From: Streptomyces sp. NBC_01498
GTDB lineage: Bacteria; Actinomycetota; Actinomycetes; Streptomycetales; Streptomycetaceae
Assembly: GCF_036327775.1 (NCBI RefSeq)
Contig: NZ_CP109598.1
Location: 6,987,501-7,051,500, forward strand
Direction: 5' to 3'
Length of the DNA: 64,000 bases
A program made the translations under genes and the position numbers. The notes under the pieces were generated by a model. That model worked only from the letters and a program-made list of their open reading frames with translations, was not told the DNA's origin and did not search any database. How positions within the stretch are numbered: the stretch's first letter is position 1; the number at the start of each line of letters is the position of its first letter. Shown here one piece after another: positions 8,018 to 17,121 of the stretch.

Positions 8018-8943
8018 CCCCGGCCCGTGAAGTGCCCGCGTACGAGCGTGACTTGCTGGAGCAGCTGACGCTCCGCTGGGGGAAGCGCGTGGCCGTCAAG
8101 AAGGACGACCTCGACCTCGACGGTCACTTCGACGCGGCCCTGCCGGACTTCCCCGAACACCTCGTCCCCGTGCTCGGCCTGCCGGGCGCCGACCGGCTCG
8201 ACCCGGACGCGCGCGAGCGCATCCTGTCCGCGGCGTGGATCGCCTACAACGCCAAGACCGCGGCCATCGAGGACGAGATCATCCTGCCGGCCTGCCGGTT
8301 GATGCTCCAGGAACGGATTCCCGTCCGCCGCGACGACGTCGCCGTCGACGCGCTGCACCAGACGATCATCGATGAGCACTATCACATCCTGATGTGCCAC
8401 AACGCCGTCGGCGTCACCCGCAGGCGGCGCGACCTCGCGGACCTGCGCTTCGCGCCCGGCGTCTGGTCCGTCGTCCAGGGACACGACGCGGTCCGCGCCG
8501 GGCTGTCCGGCTTCGACCGCGACATCGTCGACATCGCGTTCTCCCTGGCCGCCGAGACCACGATCAGCGGGTTCCTCTCCGCACTCGCCACCGCCCAGGA
8601 GATCCAGCCGATGAACCGGATCACCACCGATCTGCACCGGCGGGACGAGAGCGGACACGCGGTGGTCTTCCGCGAGTTGTGCGGCTCGCTCTACCGGAAC
8701 CTGGACAGCGCACAGCGGCGGATGTTCCGCGAGGCACTCGTCACCGGGCTGACCGCGTTCCGCTCCGCGGACCTGGACCCCTGGGTGACCGTGGCGGCCC
8801 GGGGCGGCTTCGAGATCGACACCGGCCAGCTGAGCGAGTGGGCCGCGTCCCGCCCCGTGCCCGCGCGGGACACCGGACCGCTGCAACTGCTGCTCGACGA
8901 CCTGGGCATCAGCCACGACCTCGTCGAAATGGTCCGGCGCTGA
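8014..8943 (+). CDS. AurF-type di-iron arylamine N-oxygenase
   Basis: A 309-aa protein of the p-aminobenzoate N-oxygenase family. All seven metal ligands of AurF can be placed at exactly the AurF spacings: Glu86, Glu121 and His124 (EHYH), Glu181, His208, Glu212 and His215 (HRRDESGH). AurF oxidises p-aminobenzoate through the hydroxylamine to the nitro acid. Next to a NAT gene the hydroxylamine is the more useful product, to be O-acetylated and cyclised. An AAGGAGG site sits at 8000-8006 ahead of ATG 8014, inside the 3' end of pabAB. Whether it acts on free PABA or on the prenylated acid cannot be read from the sequence. Confidence 0.9.
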   Translation: MTPAREVPAYERDLLEQLTLRWGKRVAVKKDDLDLDGHFDAALPDFPEHLVPVLGLPGADRLDPDARERILSAAWIAYNAKTAAIEDEIILPACRLMLQERIPVRRDDVAVDALHQTIIDEHYHILMCHNAVGVTRRRRDLADLRFAPGVWSVVQGHDAVRAGLSGFDRDIVDIAFSLAAETTISGFLSALATAQEIQPMNRITTDLHRRDESGHAVVFRELCGSLYRNLDSAQRRMFREALVTGLTAFRSADLDPWVTVAARGGFEIDTGQLSEWAASRPVPARDTGPLQLLLDDLGISHDLVEMVRR

Positions 8944-8983
8944 CGGCCCCGCGCCGCCCAGCCACGAGAAGCGGACGGAGAGC

Positions 8984-10405
8984 ATGTTGACCCCCACCGG
9001 CGAAGCCGCCGCGCACTGGCGGACACTCGTCGCCCACCAGCGGCCGGAGTGGCCCAGCCCGGCCGAGCTCGGCGACGTGGCGGACCGCCTGGCGGCCCTG
9101 CTCCCGTTGGTCACGCCGCGGGAGTGCGACACGCTCACCGCACGACTCGCCCGCGCGGCGGAGGGCAAGGCGTTCCTGTTGCAGGGCGGCGACTGCGCCG
9201 AACGTTTCGACCGCCTCACGACACCGGCGATCCACGGCAAACTGCGCCTCCTGGAGCGGATGGCCGTGATCCTGGCGTACGCGTCGGCGGTGCCGGTGGT
9301 CACGGTGGGCCGGATGGCCGGGCAGTACGCGAAACCCCGATCCCGGCCGACCGAGACCGTCGACGGGCGCACGCTGCCCGTCTACCGGGGCGACGCGGTG
9401 AACGGCATCGGCTTCAGCCCGGCCGAACGACGACCGGACCCGGCCCGGCTGCTTCGGATGTACGACGCCTCGCGCCGCACCCTGGACATCATGCGCGACC
9501 TCGCCCGCAACGGCACCGACCCGCGTCAACCGCACAAGGAGAACCAGGACTTCGTCTCGCGCTCGCCCGCCGGTGAACGCTACGGCGCGCTCGCCGGCCG
9601 GATCGGCCGGGCACTGTCGCGCGAAGACGCGTCCGGCGGCGATCCGGCGCGCACCACGGAGTTGTTCGCCGGCCACGAGGGACTGCTGCTCGACTACGAG
9701 GCCGCGCTGACCCGCCACGACCCGCTTACCGGCCGACGGTACGCGGGCAGCGGCCACCTGCTGTGGATCGGCGACCGCACCAGACAGCTCGACGGCGCCC
9801 ACGTCGCCTACTTCGCGACCATCGACAACCCGATCGCGGTGAAGCTGGGCCCCGCCGCCACGCCCGAGCAGGCACTGGCCCTGACCGACCGCCTCGACCC
9901 CGGCCGGCGGCCGGGCCGGCTGACGTTCATCGTGCGCATGGGGGCGGACCGTGTGCGGGACCTGCTGCCGGACCTCGTGGAGAAGGTCACGGCCTCCGGC
10001 GCGCCGGTGGTCTGGGTGTGCGACCCGATGCACGGCAACACCTTCGAGGCGCCCTGCGGGCACAAGACCCGGCGGTTCGACGACATCCTCGCCGAGGCCG
10101 CCGGCTTCTTCGAGGTGCACCGGGCGCTCGGCACCCACCCCGGCGGACTGCACGTGGAGCTGACCGGCGAGGACGTGACCGAGTGCGTCGGCGGCGGCGC
10201 CGGCCTGGGCTTCGACGATCTGCACCGCCGATACGAGTCGGCGTGCGACCCGCGCCTCAACCCGGGCCAGGCACTCGACCTGGCCTTCCTGGTCGCCGAG
10301 ATGTTCGACCCGGGAGCAACCGCCGCCGTGGCGCCGGACGCAGCGGTGAAGGCCGCCGTCCGGGGCGCACGTCACCACGATTCGCCCGCGTCGTCCGGCG
10401 CGTGA
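8984..10405 (+). CDS. 3-deoxy-D-arabino-heptulosonate 7-phosphate synthase, class II
   Basis: Condenses phosphoenolpyruvate with erythrose 4-phosphate, the entry step of the shikimate pathway. The 473-aa protein has the plant-like class II signatures in order: QGGDCAE near 66, KPRS near 116, HEGLLLDYE near 228, CDPMHGNT near 347 and HVELTGEDVTEC near 389. Inside an antibiotic cluster it is most likely a dedicated copy that raises chorismate supply for PabAB and escapes feedback control of the primary enzyme. It begins 40 bp after the N-oxygenase gene behind a GGAG site. The family call is firm; the relief from feedback is inference. Confidence 0.93.
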   Translation: MLTPTGEAAAHWRTLVAHQRPEWPSPAELGDVADRLAALLPLVTPRECDTLTARLARAAEGKAFLLQGGDCAERFDRLTTPAIHGKLRLLERMAVILAYASAVPVVTVGRMAGQYAKPRSRPTETVDGRTLPVYRGDAVNGIGFSPAERRPDPARLLRMYDASRRTLDIMRDLARNGTDPRQPHKENQDFVSRSPAGERYGALAGRIGRALSREDASGGDPARTTELFAGHEGLLLDYEAALTRHDPLTGRRYAGSGHLLWIGDRTRQLDGAHVAYFATIDNPIAVKLGPAATPEQALALTDRLDPGRRPGRLTFIVRMGADRVRDLLPDLVEKVTASGAPVVWVCDPMHGNTFEAPCGHKTRRFDDILAEAAGFFEVHRALGTHPGGLHVELTGEDVTECVGGGAGLGFDDLHRRYESACDPRLNPGQALDLAFLVAEMFDPGATAAVAPDAAVKAAVRGARHHDSPASSGA

Positions 10406-10433
10406 AACCGTCAACATCTTCGAGGATGCGCCC

Positions 10434-11672
10434 ATGGATCAGGACTCCACCCTGCTGGAACTGGACGACGCGTTCGTGCAGGACCCCTACTCGGTGTACG
10501 CGAAGCTCAGCGCCGAAGGCTCGGCGCACCGGGTGCGGATGCCCCCCGGAGTCCCCACGGTCGGCGGACTGCCGGTCTGGCTCATCACCGGGTACGCGGC
10601 GGTGCGCTCCGCACTGGCGGACCCCCGGTTGAGCACCGATCTGACCAGGATGGACAGGCTGTTCGCGCAGAACGTGCCGGACAGCAACAGGCGTGCCGGT
10701 TTCTCCACGGCCATCGCCAGCCACATGCTGAACGCCGACCCGCCGGACCACACCCGGATGCGCAAGCTCGTCAGCAAGGCTTTCACGAGCCGCGCCGTCG
10801 AAGCCCTCCGGCCGGCGATCGAGCGGATCACCGGCGGACTGATCGACGCCCTCCCGGACGACGACACGGTGGACCTGCTGGACACCTTCGCGTTTCCGCT
10901 GCCGATCCGGGTGATCTGTCTGCTGCTGGGTGTGCCGGTCGAGGAGCAGGAGAACTTCAAGTCCTGGTCCGGGGAACTCGTCTCCGGCGACTCCCCCGAA
11001 GCGGCTGCCGCCGCCACGACCGAGGTGGTCGCGTACCTCCGCGAACTCATCGAGCGCAAACGCCGCGTACCCACCGACGACATCCTCTCCGCCCTGGTCT
11101 CGGCACACGACGTCGACCACCGGCTCACCGAACTCGAACTGGTCTCGACGGCCTACCTGCTGTTCATCGCCGGTTTCGAGACCACCCTCAACGCCCTGGG
11201 CAACGGCACGCTCCACCTGATGCGGAACCCGGACCAGTGGGAGGCACTGCGCGAGGACCGTTCCCTGCTCCCCGGCGCGGTCGAGGAGTTCCTGAGGCTG
11301 GAGAGCCCGCTGAAGCACGCCTCCTTCCGGTGTGCGACCGAGTCCCTGACCGTCGACGGCGTCGAGATCCGGGCCGGCGACTTCGTCCTGCTGGCGATCG
11401 CCTCCGCCAACCGGGACCCGCGGCGCTTCGACGATCCGCACGCGCTGGACGTCCGCAGGCCCACCGACGGCGGCCAGCTGGCCTTCGGACACGGCATCCA
11501 CCACTGCCTCGGGGCGCCGCTGGCCAGGGTGGAGCTGCGGGTGGCGTTCGACGCCCTGCTCGACGCGTTCCCCGGGATGACGCTCGCGGCCCGCCCCGAG
11601 GAACTGAGGTGGCGCAACAGCACGATCATTCGCGGACTCCACGCACTGCCGGTACGGCTGAACCGCCGCTAG
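10434..11672 (+). CDS. Cytochrome P450 (CYP107-like)
   Basis: A 412-aa soluble bacterial P450 with I-helix AGFETT, K-helix EEFLR and haem loop FGHGIHHCLGAPLAR, all canonical. It starts at ATG 10434, 28 bp after the DAHP synthase. The intact Glu-Thr pair suggests ordinary monooxygenation, for example hydroxylating a prenyl methyl or ring carbon to create the alcohol that the next gene product could carbamoylate. That link to the carbamoyltransferase rests on adjacency only. Confidence 0.93.
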   Translation: MDQDSTLLELDDAFVQDPYSVYAKLSAEGSAHRVRMPPGVPTVGGLPVWLITGYAAVRSALADPRLSTDLTRMDRLFAQNVPDSNRRAGFSTAIASHMLNADPPDHTRMRKLVSKAFTSRAVEALRPAIERITGGLIDALPDDDTVDLLDTFAFPLPIRVICLLLGVPVEEQENFKSWSGELVSGDSPEAAAAATTEVVAYLRELIERKRRVPTDDILSALVSAHDVDHRLTELELVSTAYLLFIAGFETTLNALGNGTLHLMRNPDQWEALREDRSLLPGAVEEFLRLESPLKHASFRCATESLTVDGVEIRAGDFVLLAIASANRDPRRFDDPHALDVRRPTDGGQLAFGHGIHHCLGAPLARVELRVAFDALLDAFPGMTLAARPEELRWRNSTIIRGLHALPVRLNRR

Positions 11673-11732
11673 CGGCGCCTGAACGACATTGATCGACCGC
11701 CGGATTCCAGGCCGCTGTGCGGCGAGAAAGGT

Positions 11733-13406
11733 GTGGCTGACCACATGCTCATTTGCGGGATCAAGGCATCGCACGACGGCGGGGTCGCCGTCATCGAAGA
11801 CGGCCGTCTTCTCTTCAGCTACGAGATCGAGAAGCTGAACAACGGCGAACGCTACAGCTCTCTCGGAGACCTGGAGCGCGTGACGGAGATCCTCGCCATG
11901 GAGGGGCTGTCGCCCGCCGACGTCGATCAGTTCGTGGTCGACGGCTGGTACACGAAAGACGCCGCGGGCGACACCGCCGTCAAGGTGAACGCCGGTGGCC
12001 TGCCGGTACAGCTCCGGGTCGCACCGTACCTGGAGAGCCCCGGCGACGACGGGCCGCTGCAACGTCACACCTTCAGCGGCCATGGTTTCGACAGCTACTC
12101 CGGCTACACCCACGTCGCCAACCACCTCATCGGCACGTACTGTTCGAGCCCGTTCGCCGCCAGGGGCGAGGACGCGTTCGTCGTGGTCTGGGACGGCCTC
12201 ATCACGCCGCGCCTCTACCACGTGCGGGCCGCCACCCGTGAAGTGACGTTCGTCGAGGCCCTGTTGCCCATCCTCGGAGGCAGCTTCGCGGCGTTCTGCT
12301 CGCGGTTCGAGCCGTACCTGCTCAAGACCGACGACGTCACGTCGGACACCTACATCCGCCAGCACCTCTCCGTCGCGGGGAAGGCCATGGCGTACGCGGC
12401 CAAAGGCCGGGTCGAGACCGGTGCGTTCGCCGTCCTCGACGACCTCATGGCCGAGTTCCGCGACATCTCCTTCGACAAGGTGGGCGTGCTGGGCGACAAG
12501 GTCGCCGCGAACAGGGACGAGCTGATGCCGGGTCTGTCCAACGCGGACCTCATCGCCACCTACCAGGCCTACATCGGCCACCACCTGCTCGCGCGGCTCA
12601 CCACGGCGGTGCGCGGCCACTCCCCGGACGGCGGCCACAACCTGGTGCTCGGCGGCGGCTGCGCCCTCAACATCAAGTGGAACACCGGGATCCGGGCCGC
12701 CGGGGTCTTTCAGGAGGTCTTCGTCCCGCCCTTCCCCAACGACGCGGGGGCGGCGATCGGAACCGCGGCCTGCGAGATGTTCCGGCGCGGCCGGACGGCG
12801 CTGGAGTGGGACGTCTACAGCGGACCCCGGATCACCACCGGCACCCTTCCGGACGGGTGGCGGGCCGAGCCCTGCGACGAACGGCGGCTGGCCGCCCTGC
12901 TGCACACCGAGGGCGAACCGGTGGTCGTCCTCTCCGGCCGGGCGGAGCTGGGCCCGCGCGCGCTGGGCAACCGGAGCATCCTGGCGCCCGCGACCGACGC
13001 GCGGATGAAGGACCGGCTCAACGACATCAAGAACCGGGCCGCGTACCGGCCCGTCGCGCCCATCTGCCTGGAGGACCGCGCGCCGGAGGTCTTCGCCCCC
13101 GGCACTCCCGACCCCTACATGATCTTCGAGCACCGTATGCGCGAGGGCTGGGCCGAGCGCGTCCCGGCGGTCGTCCACCTGGACGGCACCGCGCGGCTCC
13201 AGACCATCGCGTCGACCCAGGACACCGACACCGCGCGTATCCTCACCGCCTACGCGGAGATCAGCGGCGTACCCGTGCTGTGCAACACGAGCGCGAACCT
13301 CGAAGGACGGGGTTTCTTCCCCGACGTCGAGTCGGCGGCCCGCTGGGGCGGGACCCGTTACCTGTGGTCCGAGGGGACGCTCTACACGAACCCCCGCGTG
13401 GAGTGA
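11733..13406 (+). CDS. O-carbamoyltransferase, NodU/CmcH (TobZ-like) family
   Basis: Transfers a carbamoyl group from carbamoyl phosphate, through carbamoyl-AMP, to a hydroxyl group. About 557 aa from GTG 11733; ATG 11745 is equally possible because the GAGAAAGG site at 11724-11731 is badly spaced for both. The N-terminal Kae1-like domain has the metal-binding His-x3-His pair (His127, His131 in HVANH), followed by GGGCALN near 308 and PPFPNDAGAA near 331. The C-terminal YrdC-like portion carries GRAELGPRALGNRSI near 406. Family relatives carbamoylate novobiocin, tobramycin and geldanamycin. It predicts a carbamate ester on the product, which is not a known benzastatin feature. Confidence 0.9.
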   Translation: MADHMLICGIKASHDGGVAVIEDGRLLFSYEIEKLNNGERYSSLGDLERVTEILAMEGLSPADVDQFVVDGWYTKDAAGDTAVKVNAGGLPVQLRVAPYLESPGDDGPLQRHTFSGHGFDSYSGYTHVANHLIGTYCSSPFAARGEDAFVVVWDGLITPRLYHVRAATREVTFVEALLPILGGSFAAFCSRFEPYLLKTDDVTSDTYIRQHLSVAGKAMAYAAKGRVETGAFAVLDDLMAEFRDISFDKVGVLGDKVAANRDELMPGLSNADLIATYQAYIGHHLLARLTTAVRGHSPDGGHNLVLGGGCALNIKWNTGIRAAGVFQEVFVPPFPNDAGAAIGTAACEMFRRGRTALEWDVYSGPRITTGTLPDGWRAEPCDERRLAALLHTEGEPVVVLSGRAELGPRALGNRSILAPATDARMKDRLNDIKNRAAYRPVAPICLEDRAPEVFAPGTPDPYMIFEHRMREGWAERVPAVVHLDGTARLQTIASTQDTDTARILTAYAEISGVPVLCNTSANLEGRGFFPDVESAARWGGTRYLWSEGTLYTNPRVE

Positions 13407-13602
13407 CGTTCACCCGCCGGTCCGTGCGGCGGCCGGCGGGGGAGCGGCGCCCGGATCGCCGGGTGCCGCAACTCCCGTCGACCACAAGGCATTTGTAGAA
13501 TGTCGTGCCCTGGAGAGACGGCCCGCCGACGCCCGGCGAGGGGCCGTCGCAGGCCGCCCTTCTTCCGGACACGTCCGCCACCGATACGACGCGGAGATCA
13601 CC
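13407..13602. promoter_or_regulatory. Gap between carbamoyltransferase and carboxylic acid reductase
   Basis: This 196-bp gap is the largest inside the rightward gene set and carries a hairpin at 13444-13469 followed by a TAGAAT hexamer at 13496-13501 in a locally AT-rich patch. The combination suggests that the operon ends here and the reductase has its own promoter. No recognisable -35 accompanies the hexamer. Confidence 0.35.
13444..13469 (+). terminator. Hairpin terminator after the carbamoyltransferase gene
   Basis: GCGGCGCCCGG (13444-13454) pairs with CCGGGTGCCGC (13459-13469) through an ATCG loop, with one G-T wobble. There is no U run, which is usual for GC-rich actinobacteria. Confidence 0.5.
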
Positions 13603-16600
13603 GTGCGACTCGCGCAAGTCATGGCACATGCCTTTGAGCGCCACCAGGACCGGCCCGCCGTCGGTGAGCGGGCGAGGGAGTTCGTGCGGGACGCCCGGAC
13701 CGGGCGCGTGTCGGCGCGTCTGCTGCCGCGCTACGAGACCACCAGCTACCGGCAGTTGTGGAGCCGTACCCGCGCGGTGGCGAGCGAATGGCACCACCAC
13801 CCGCGGCGCCCTCTCGTCGCGGGCGACCGGGTGGCCCTGCTCGGCTTCACGAGCCGGGACTACGCGACGCTGGACCTGGCGTGCGCCTGTCTGGGCGCCG
13901 TCAACGTGCCGTTGCAGATCAGTGCGCCGATCGACAATCTGACGTCCATCCTGGCGGAGACCGAGCCGGTCCTCGTCGCCGCGAGCATCGAGCGACTGGA
14001 CGCCGCGGCCGAGCTGTCCCTGCGCACCCCTTCGGTCCGGCGGCTGGTCGTGTTCGACTACCATCCGCGCGCCGAGGACCAGGCGGAGCGGTTCGCCGCC
14101 GCCCGCGAGAGCCTGGCCGAGGCCGGACGGGACGTGGAGGTCGTCGCCCTGTCGGCGGTCCTCGACCGCGGCGCCGGCCTGCCCGAGGCACCGCTGTACA
14201 TCCCGGGCGACGACGAGGATCCCCTCGCGATGCTCGTCTACACCTCGGGGAGTACCGGAACACCGAAGGGCGCCATATACACCGAGCGGCTCGCCAGGGT
14301 GATGTGGGAGGACCGGTCGAAGGGGGCCGCCACGGACGCGGTCGCCATCAACTACATGCCGCTGAGCCATGTCGCCGGCCATTTCCTGCTGATGAACGCA
14401 CTGGCCCGCGGAGCCTCCAGCTGCTTCACCGCCGGCAGCGACCTGTCGACGTTCCTCGAGGACCTCGCTCTCGTACGGCCCACCGAGCTGTTCCTCGTGC
14501 CCCGGGTGTGCGAGATGCTCCACCAGCTCTACCGGGGCGAGCTGGACCGGCGGACCTCCGCGGGCGGCGACCCGGAGCGGGCCGCGACCGAGGTGCTCAG
14601 CCGGCTCCGCGAGGACGTCCTCGGAGGGCGCGTCGGCGTGGCCGGCACCGGCTCCGCGCCGCTGTCCGCCGCGCTGACCGAGTTCACCGAGGCCCTTCTC
14701 GGCATTCCGCTGCACAACGGGTACGGCTCCACGGAGGTCATGGGCATCGCCGCCGACGGCATGCTGCAGAGCCCGCCGGTGATCGACTACAAGCTGGCCG
14801 ACGCGCCCGAGCTGGGCTACTTCCGCACCGACGCCCCCCACCCGCGCGGCGAGCTCCTGGTGAAGGCCGACGGCATCCCCGGCTACTACAAGCGGCCCGA
14901 GCTGACGGCGGAACTCTTCGACGGCGACGGCTACTACCGGACCGGCGACATCGTCGCGGAGCTCGGTCCACGCCGTATCGCCGTACTGGACCGCCGCACG
15001 AGTGTATTGAAGCTGTCCCAGGGCGAGTTCGTGTCCGTCGCCAAGCTGGAATCGATCTTCGCCGCCTGCCCGTCGGTGCGGCAGATCTTCCTCTACGGCA
15101 ACAGCGAGCGCTCCCATCTGCTCGCCGTGGTCGTGCCCACCCCGGACGCCCTGCGGCGGTACGGGGACGACCGGGACGGACTCCAGGACCTGCTGAGCGA
15201 ATCGCTCCGGCGGATCGCCGAGGACACCGGCCTTCAGGCGTACGAGATCCCCCGGGGTCTGCTGGTCGAGACCGAGCCGTTCAGCCAGGCCGGCGGTCTG
15301 CTCTCGGACCAGGGAAAGCTGCTGTGGCCCAAGCTCGTGGAGCGTTACGGCGAGCGACTGGAGCAGCTGTACGCCGAGATGTCGGCCCGCGAGACACGGG
15401 AGTTGCTCGAACTGCGCCGCACGGGCGGCGACCGGCCGGTGCTGGAGACGGTCCAGCTGGCCGCGCGGGCGCTGCTGGCGGGCTCGACGACGGAGGTGAG
15501 TCCCTCCGCGCGTTTCCGGGACCTCGGCGGCGACTCGCTGTCCGCGGTGTCACTGTCGAACCTGTTGCACGACACCTTCGGTGTCCGGGTGCCGGTCGAC
15601 GTCGTCATCAGCCCCGCGCACGACCTGCGGCAGCTGGCCGCCTACGTCGAGTCCAAGCGCACGGCCACCGTGACGCGGCCCACCTTCGCGTCGGTGCACG
15701 GCGAGGACGCCACCGAGACGCACGCCAAGGACCTCGTCCTGGGCCGGTTCATCGACGCGGCGACGCTCGACGGCACCCGCCACCTGCCGCGCCCCGCCGG
15801 GGAACCGCGCCGCGTTCTGCTGACCGGCGCGAGCGGGTACCTGGGGCGCTTCCTCACCCTCGAATGGCTCCGCCGGCTGGCCCCGGCCGACGGCAGGCTG
15901 ATCGTCGTGGTCCGTGGCGAGGACCCGGAAGCCGCCGGACGGCGACTGGCCGACGCCTTCGGCAGCGACGACGCCGAACTGACACGCGCCTACGAGGAGT
16001 TGGCCGCGAAGCACCTGGAAGTGCTGGCCGGAGACATCGCCGAGCCGAGACTGGGCCTGGACGAGGAGACGTGGGAACGGCTGACCGGTGAGGTGGACCT
16101 GATCGTCCACGCGGGCGCCCTGGTGAACCATGTGCTGCCCTACCGCCACCTGTTCGACGCCAACGTCCTCGGAACCGCGGAGCTCGTCCGGCTGTCCCTG
16201 ACGAAGCGGCTCAAGCCGTTCACGTACCTCTCCAGCGTGGCCGTGTCCACAGCCCGGAGGGGCCGGCCCCTCGACGAGGACACCGACGTGCGCGCCGCGC
16301 TGCCGGACCGGCCTGTCGACGACGGGTACGCCGGCGGGTACACGACGAGCAAGTGGGCGGGGGAAGTGCTGCTGCGGGAGGCGCACGACCTGTGCGAGCT
16401 GCCCGTGACGGTGTTCCGCTCCACCATGATCCTCGCGCACCGCCGGTACACCGGGCAGCTGAACGCGCACGACATGTTCAGCCGGCTGCTGTTCACCCTC
16501 CTCGCGACGGGCGTGGCTCCGGACTCCTTCTACCGGACCGGCGGCGACGAGGGGTCACGGGCGCACTACGACGGCCTGCCCGTCGACTTCACCGCGGCAT

Positions 16601-16992
16601 CGGTCGTCACGCTGGGACGGAGCACCTCCGGTCACCGGACCTTCAGCCTGGTGAACCCGCACGACGACGGCATCTCGCTCGACACGTTCGTGGACTGGCT
16701 CATCGAGGACGGCCACGGTGTCGAACGGATCGGGGACTACGGCGACTGGCTCGTCCGCGTCGAAGCCGCCCTGCGCAACCTGCCGGGGGCGCAACGCCGC
16801 TACTCCGTCCTTCCCCTGCTGGAAGGCTTCCAGGAACCGGGACCGGCCGTGCCCGGCTCGGACGTCCCGTCGGATCGCTTCCAGGAGGCCGTCCGGGAGG
16901 ACGGCATCGGACCGGACCGGGAGGTGCCGCACGTGTCCCGAACCCTCATCCGCAAGTACGTGACGGACCTGCGGCGCCTGATGACCTCCTGA
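13603..16992 (+). CDS. Carboxylic acid reductase (A-T-R, CAR family)
   Basis: ATP- and NADPH-dependent reduction of a carboxylic acid to an aldehyde. The 1129-aa protein shows an adenylation domain (YTSGSTGTPKG near 214, NGYGSTE near 373, YYRTGD near 445), a carrier domain with GGDSLS (phosphopantetheine Ser645), and a short-chain-type reductase domain with TGASGYLG near 740 and catalytic Tyr913-x3-Lys917. Length and order match Nocardia/Mycobacterium CAR. It needs a phosphopantetheinyl transferase, and none is in the window. In this cluster the natural substrate is an aryl acid such as prenylated PABA or its cyclised form, giving an aryl aldehyde. GTG 13603 has GGAG at 13593; ATG 13621 is the alternative start. 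Confidence 0.92.
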   Translation: MRLAQVMAHAFERHQDRPAVGERAREFVRDARTGRVSARLLPRYETTSYRQLWSRTRAVASEWHHHPRRPLVAGDRVALLGFTSRDYATLDLACACLGAVNVPLQISAPIDNLTSILAETEPVLVAASIERLDAAAELSLRTPSVRRLVVFDYHPRAEDQAERFAAARESLAEAGRDVEVVALSAVLDRGAGLPEAPLYIPGDDEDPLAMLVYTSGSTGTPKGAIYTERLARVMWEDRSKGAATDAVAINYMPLSHVAGHFLLMNALARGASSCFTAGSDLSTFLEDLALVRPTELFLVPRVCEMLHQLYRGELDRRTSAGGDPERAATEVLSRLREDVLGGRVGVAGTGSAPLSAALTEFTEALLGIPLHNGYGSTEVMGIAADGMLQSPPVIDYKLADAPELGYFRTDAPHPRGELLVKADGIPGYYKRPELTAELFDGDGYYRTGDIVAELGPRRIAVLDRRTSVLKLSQGEFVSVAKLESIFAACPSVRQIFLYGNSERSHLLAVVVPTPDALRRYGDDRDGLQDLLSESLRRIAEDTGLQAYEIPRGLLVETEPFSQAGGLLSDQGKLLWPKLVERYGERLEQLYAEMSARETRELLELRRTGGDRPVLETVQLAARALLAGSTTEVSPSARFRDLGGDSLSAVSLSNLLHDTFGVRVPVDVVISPAHDLRQLAAYVESKRTATVTRPTFASVHGEDATETHAKDLVLGRFIDAATLDGTRHLPRPAGEPRRVLLTGASGYLGRFLTLEWLRRLAPADGRLIVVVRGEDPEAAGRRLADAFGSDDAELTRAYEELAAKHLEVLAGDIAEPRLGLDEETWERLTGEVDLIVHAGALVNHVLPYRHLFDANVLGTAELVRLSLTKRLKPFTYLSSVAVSTARRGRPLDEDTDVRAALPDRPVDDGYAGGYTTSKWAGEVLLREAHDLCELPVTVFRSTMILAHRRYTGQLNAHDMFSRLLFTLLATGVAPDSFYRTGGDEGSRAHYDGLPVDFTAASVVTLGRSTSGHRTFSLVNPHDDGISLDTFVDWLIEDGHGVERIGDYGDWLVRVEAALRNLPGAQRRYSVLPLLEGFQEPGPAVPGSDVPSDRFQEAVREDGIGPDREVPHVSRTLIRKYVTDLRRLMTS

Positions 16993-17010
16993 CCGGGCGA
17001 CCACGCCGCT

Positions 17011-17047
17011 CTCCGCCCCGCCGTACTCCTTCGTCGGCGGGGCGGAG
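17011..17047. terminator. Bidirectional terminator between convergent genes
   Basis: A perfect 13-bp inverted repeat, CTCCGCCCCGCCG (17011-17023) and CGGCGGGGCGGAG (17035-17047), with an 11-nt loop. It lies between the stop of the reductase gene and the stop of the convergent GMC oxidoreductase gene. Confidence 0.75.
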
Positions 17048-17121
17048 GCCGGCGGCACCGGCGCGCTTCGTCCGGCCGGGTCCGCGCGACACGGGCCCCT
17101 CTGCTGCCGGGCGATCCCGGC

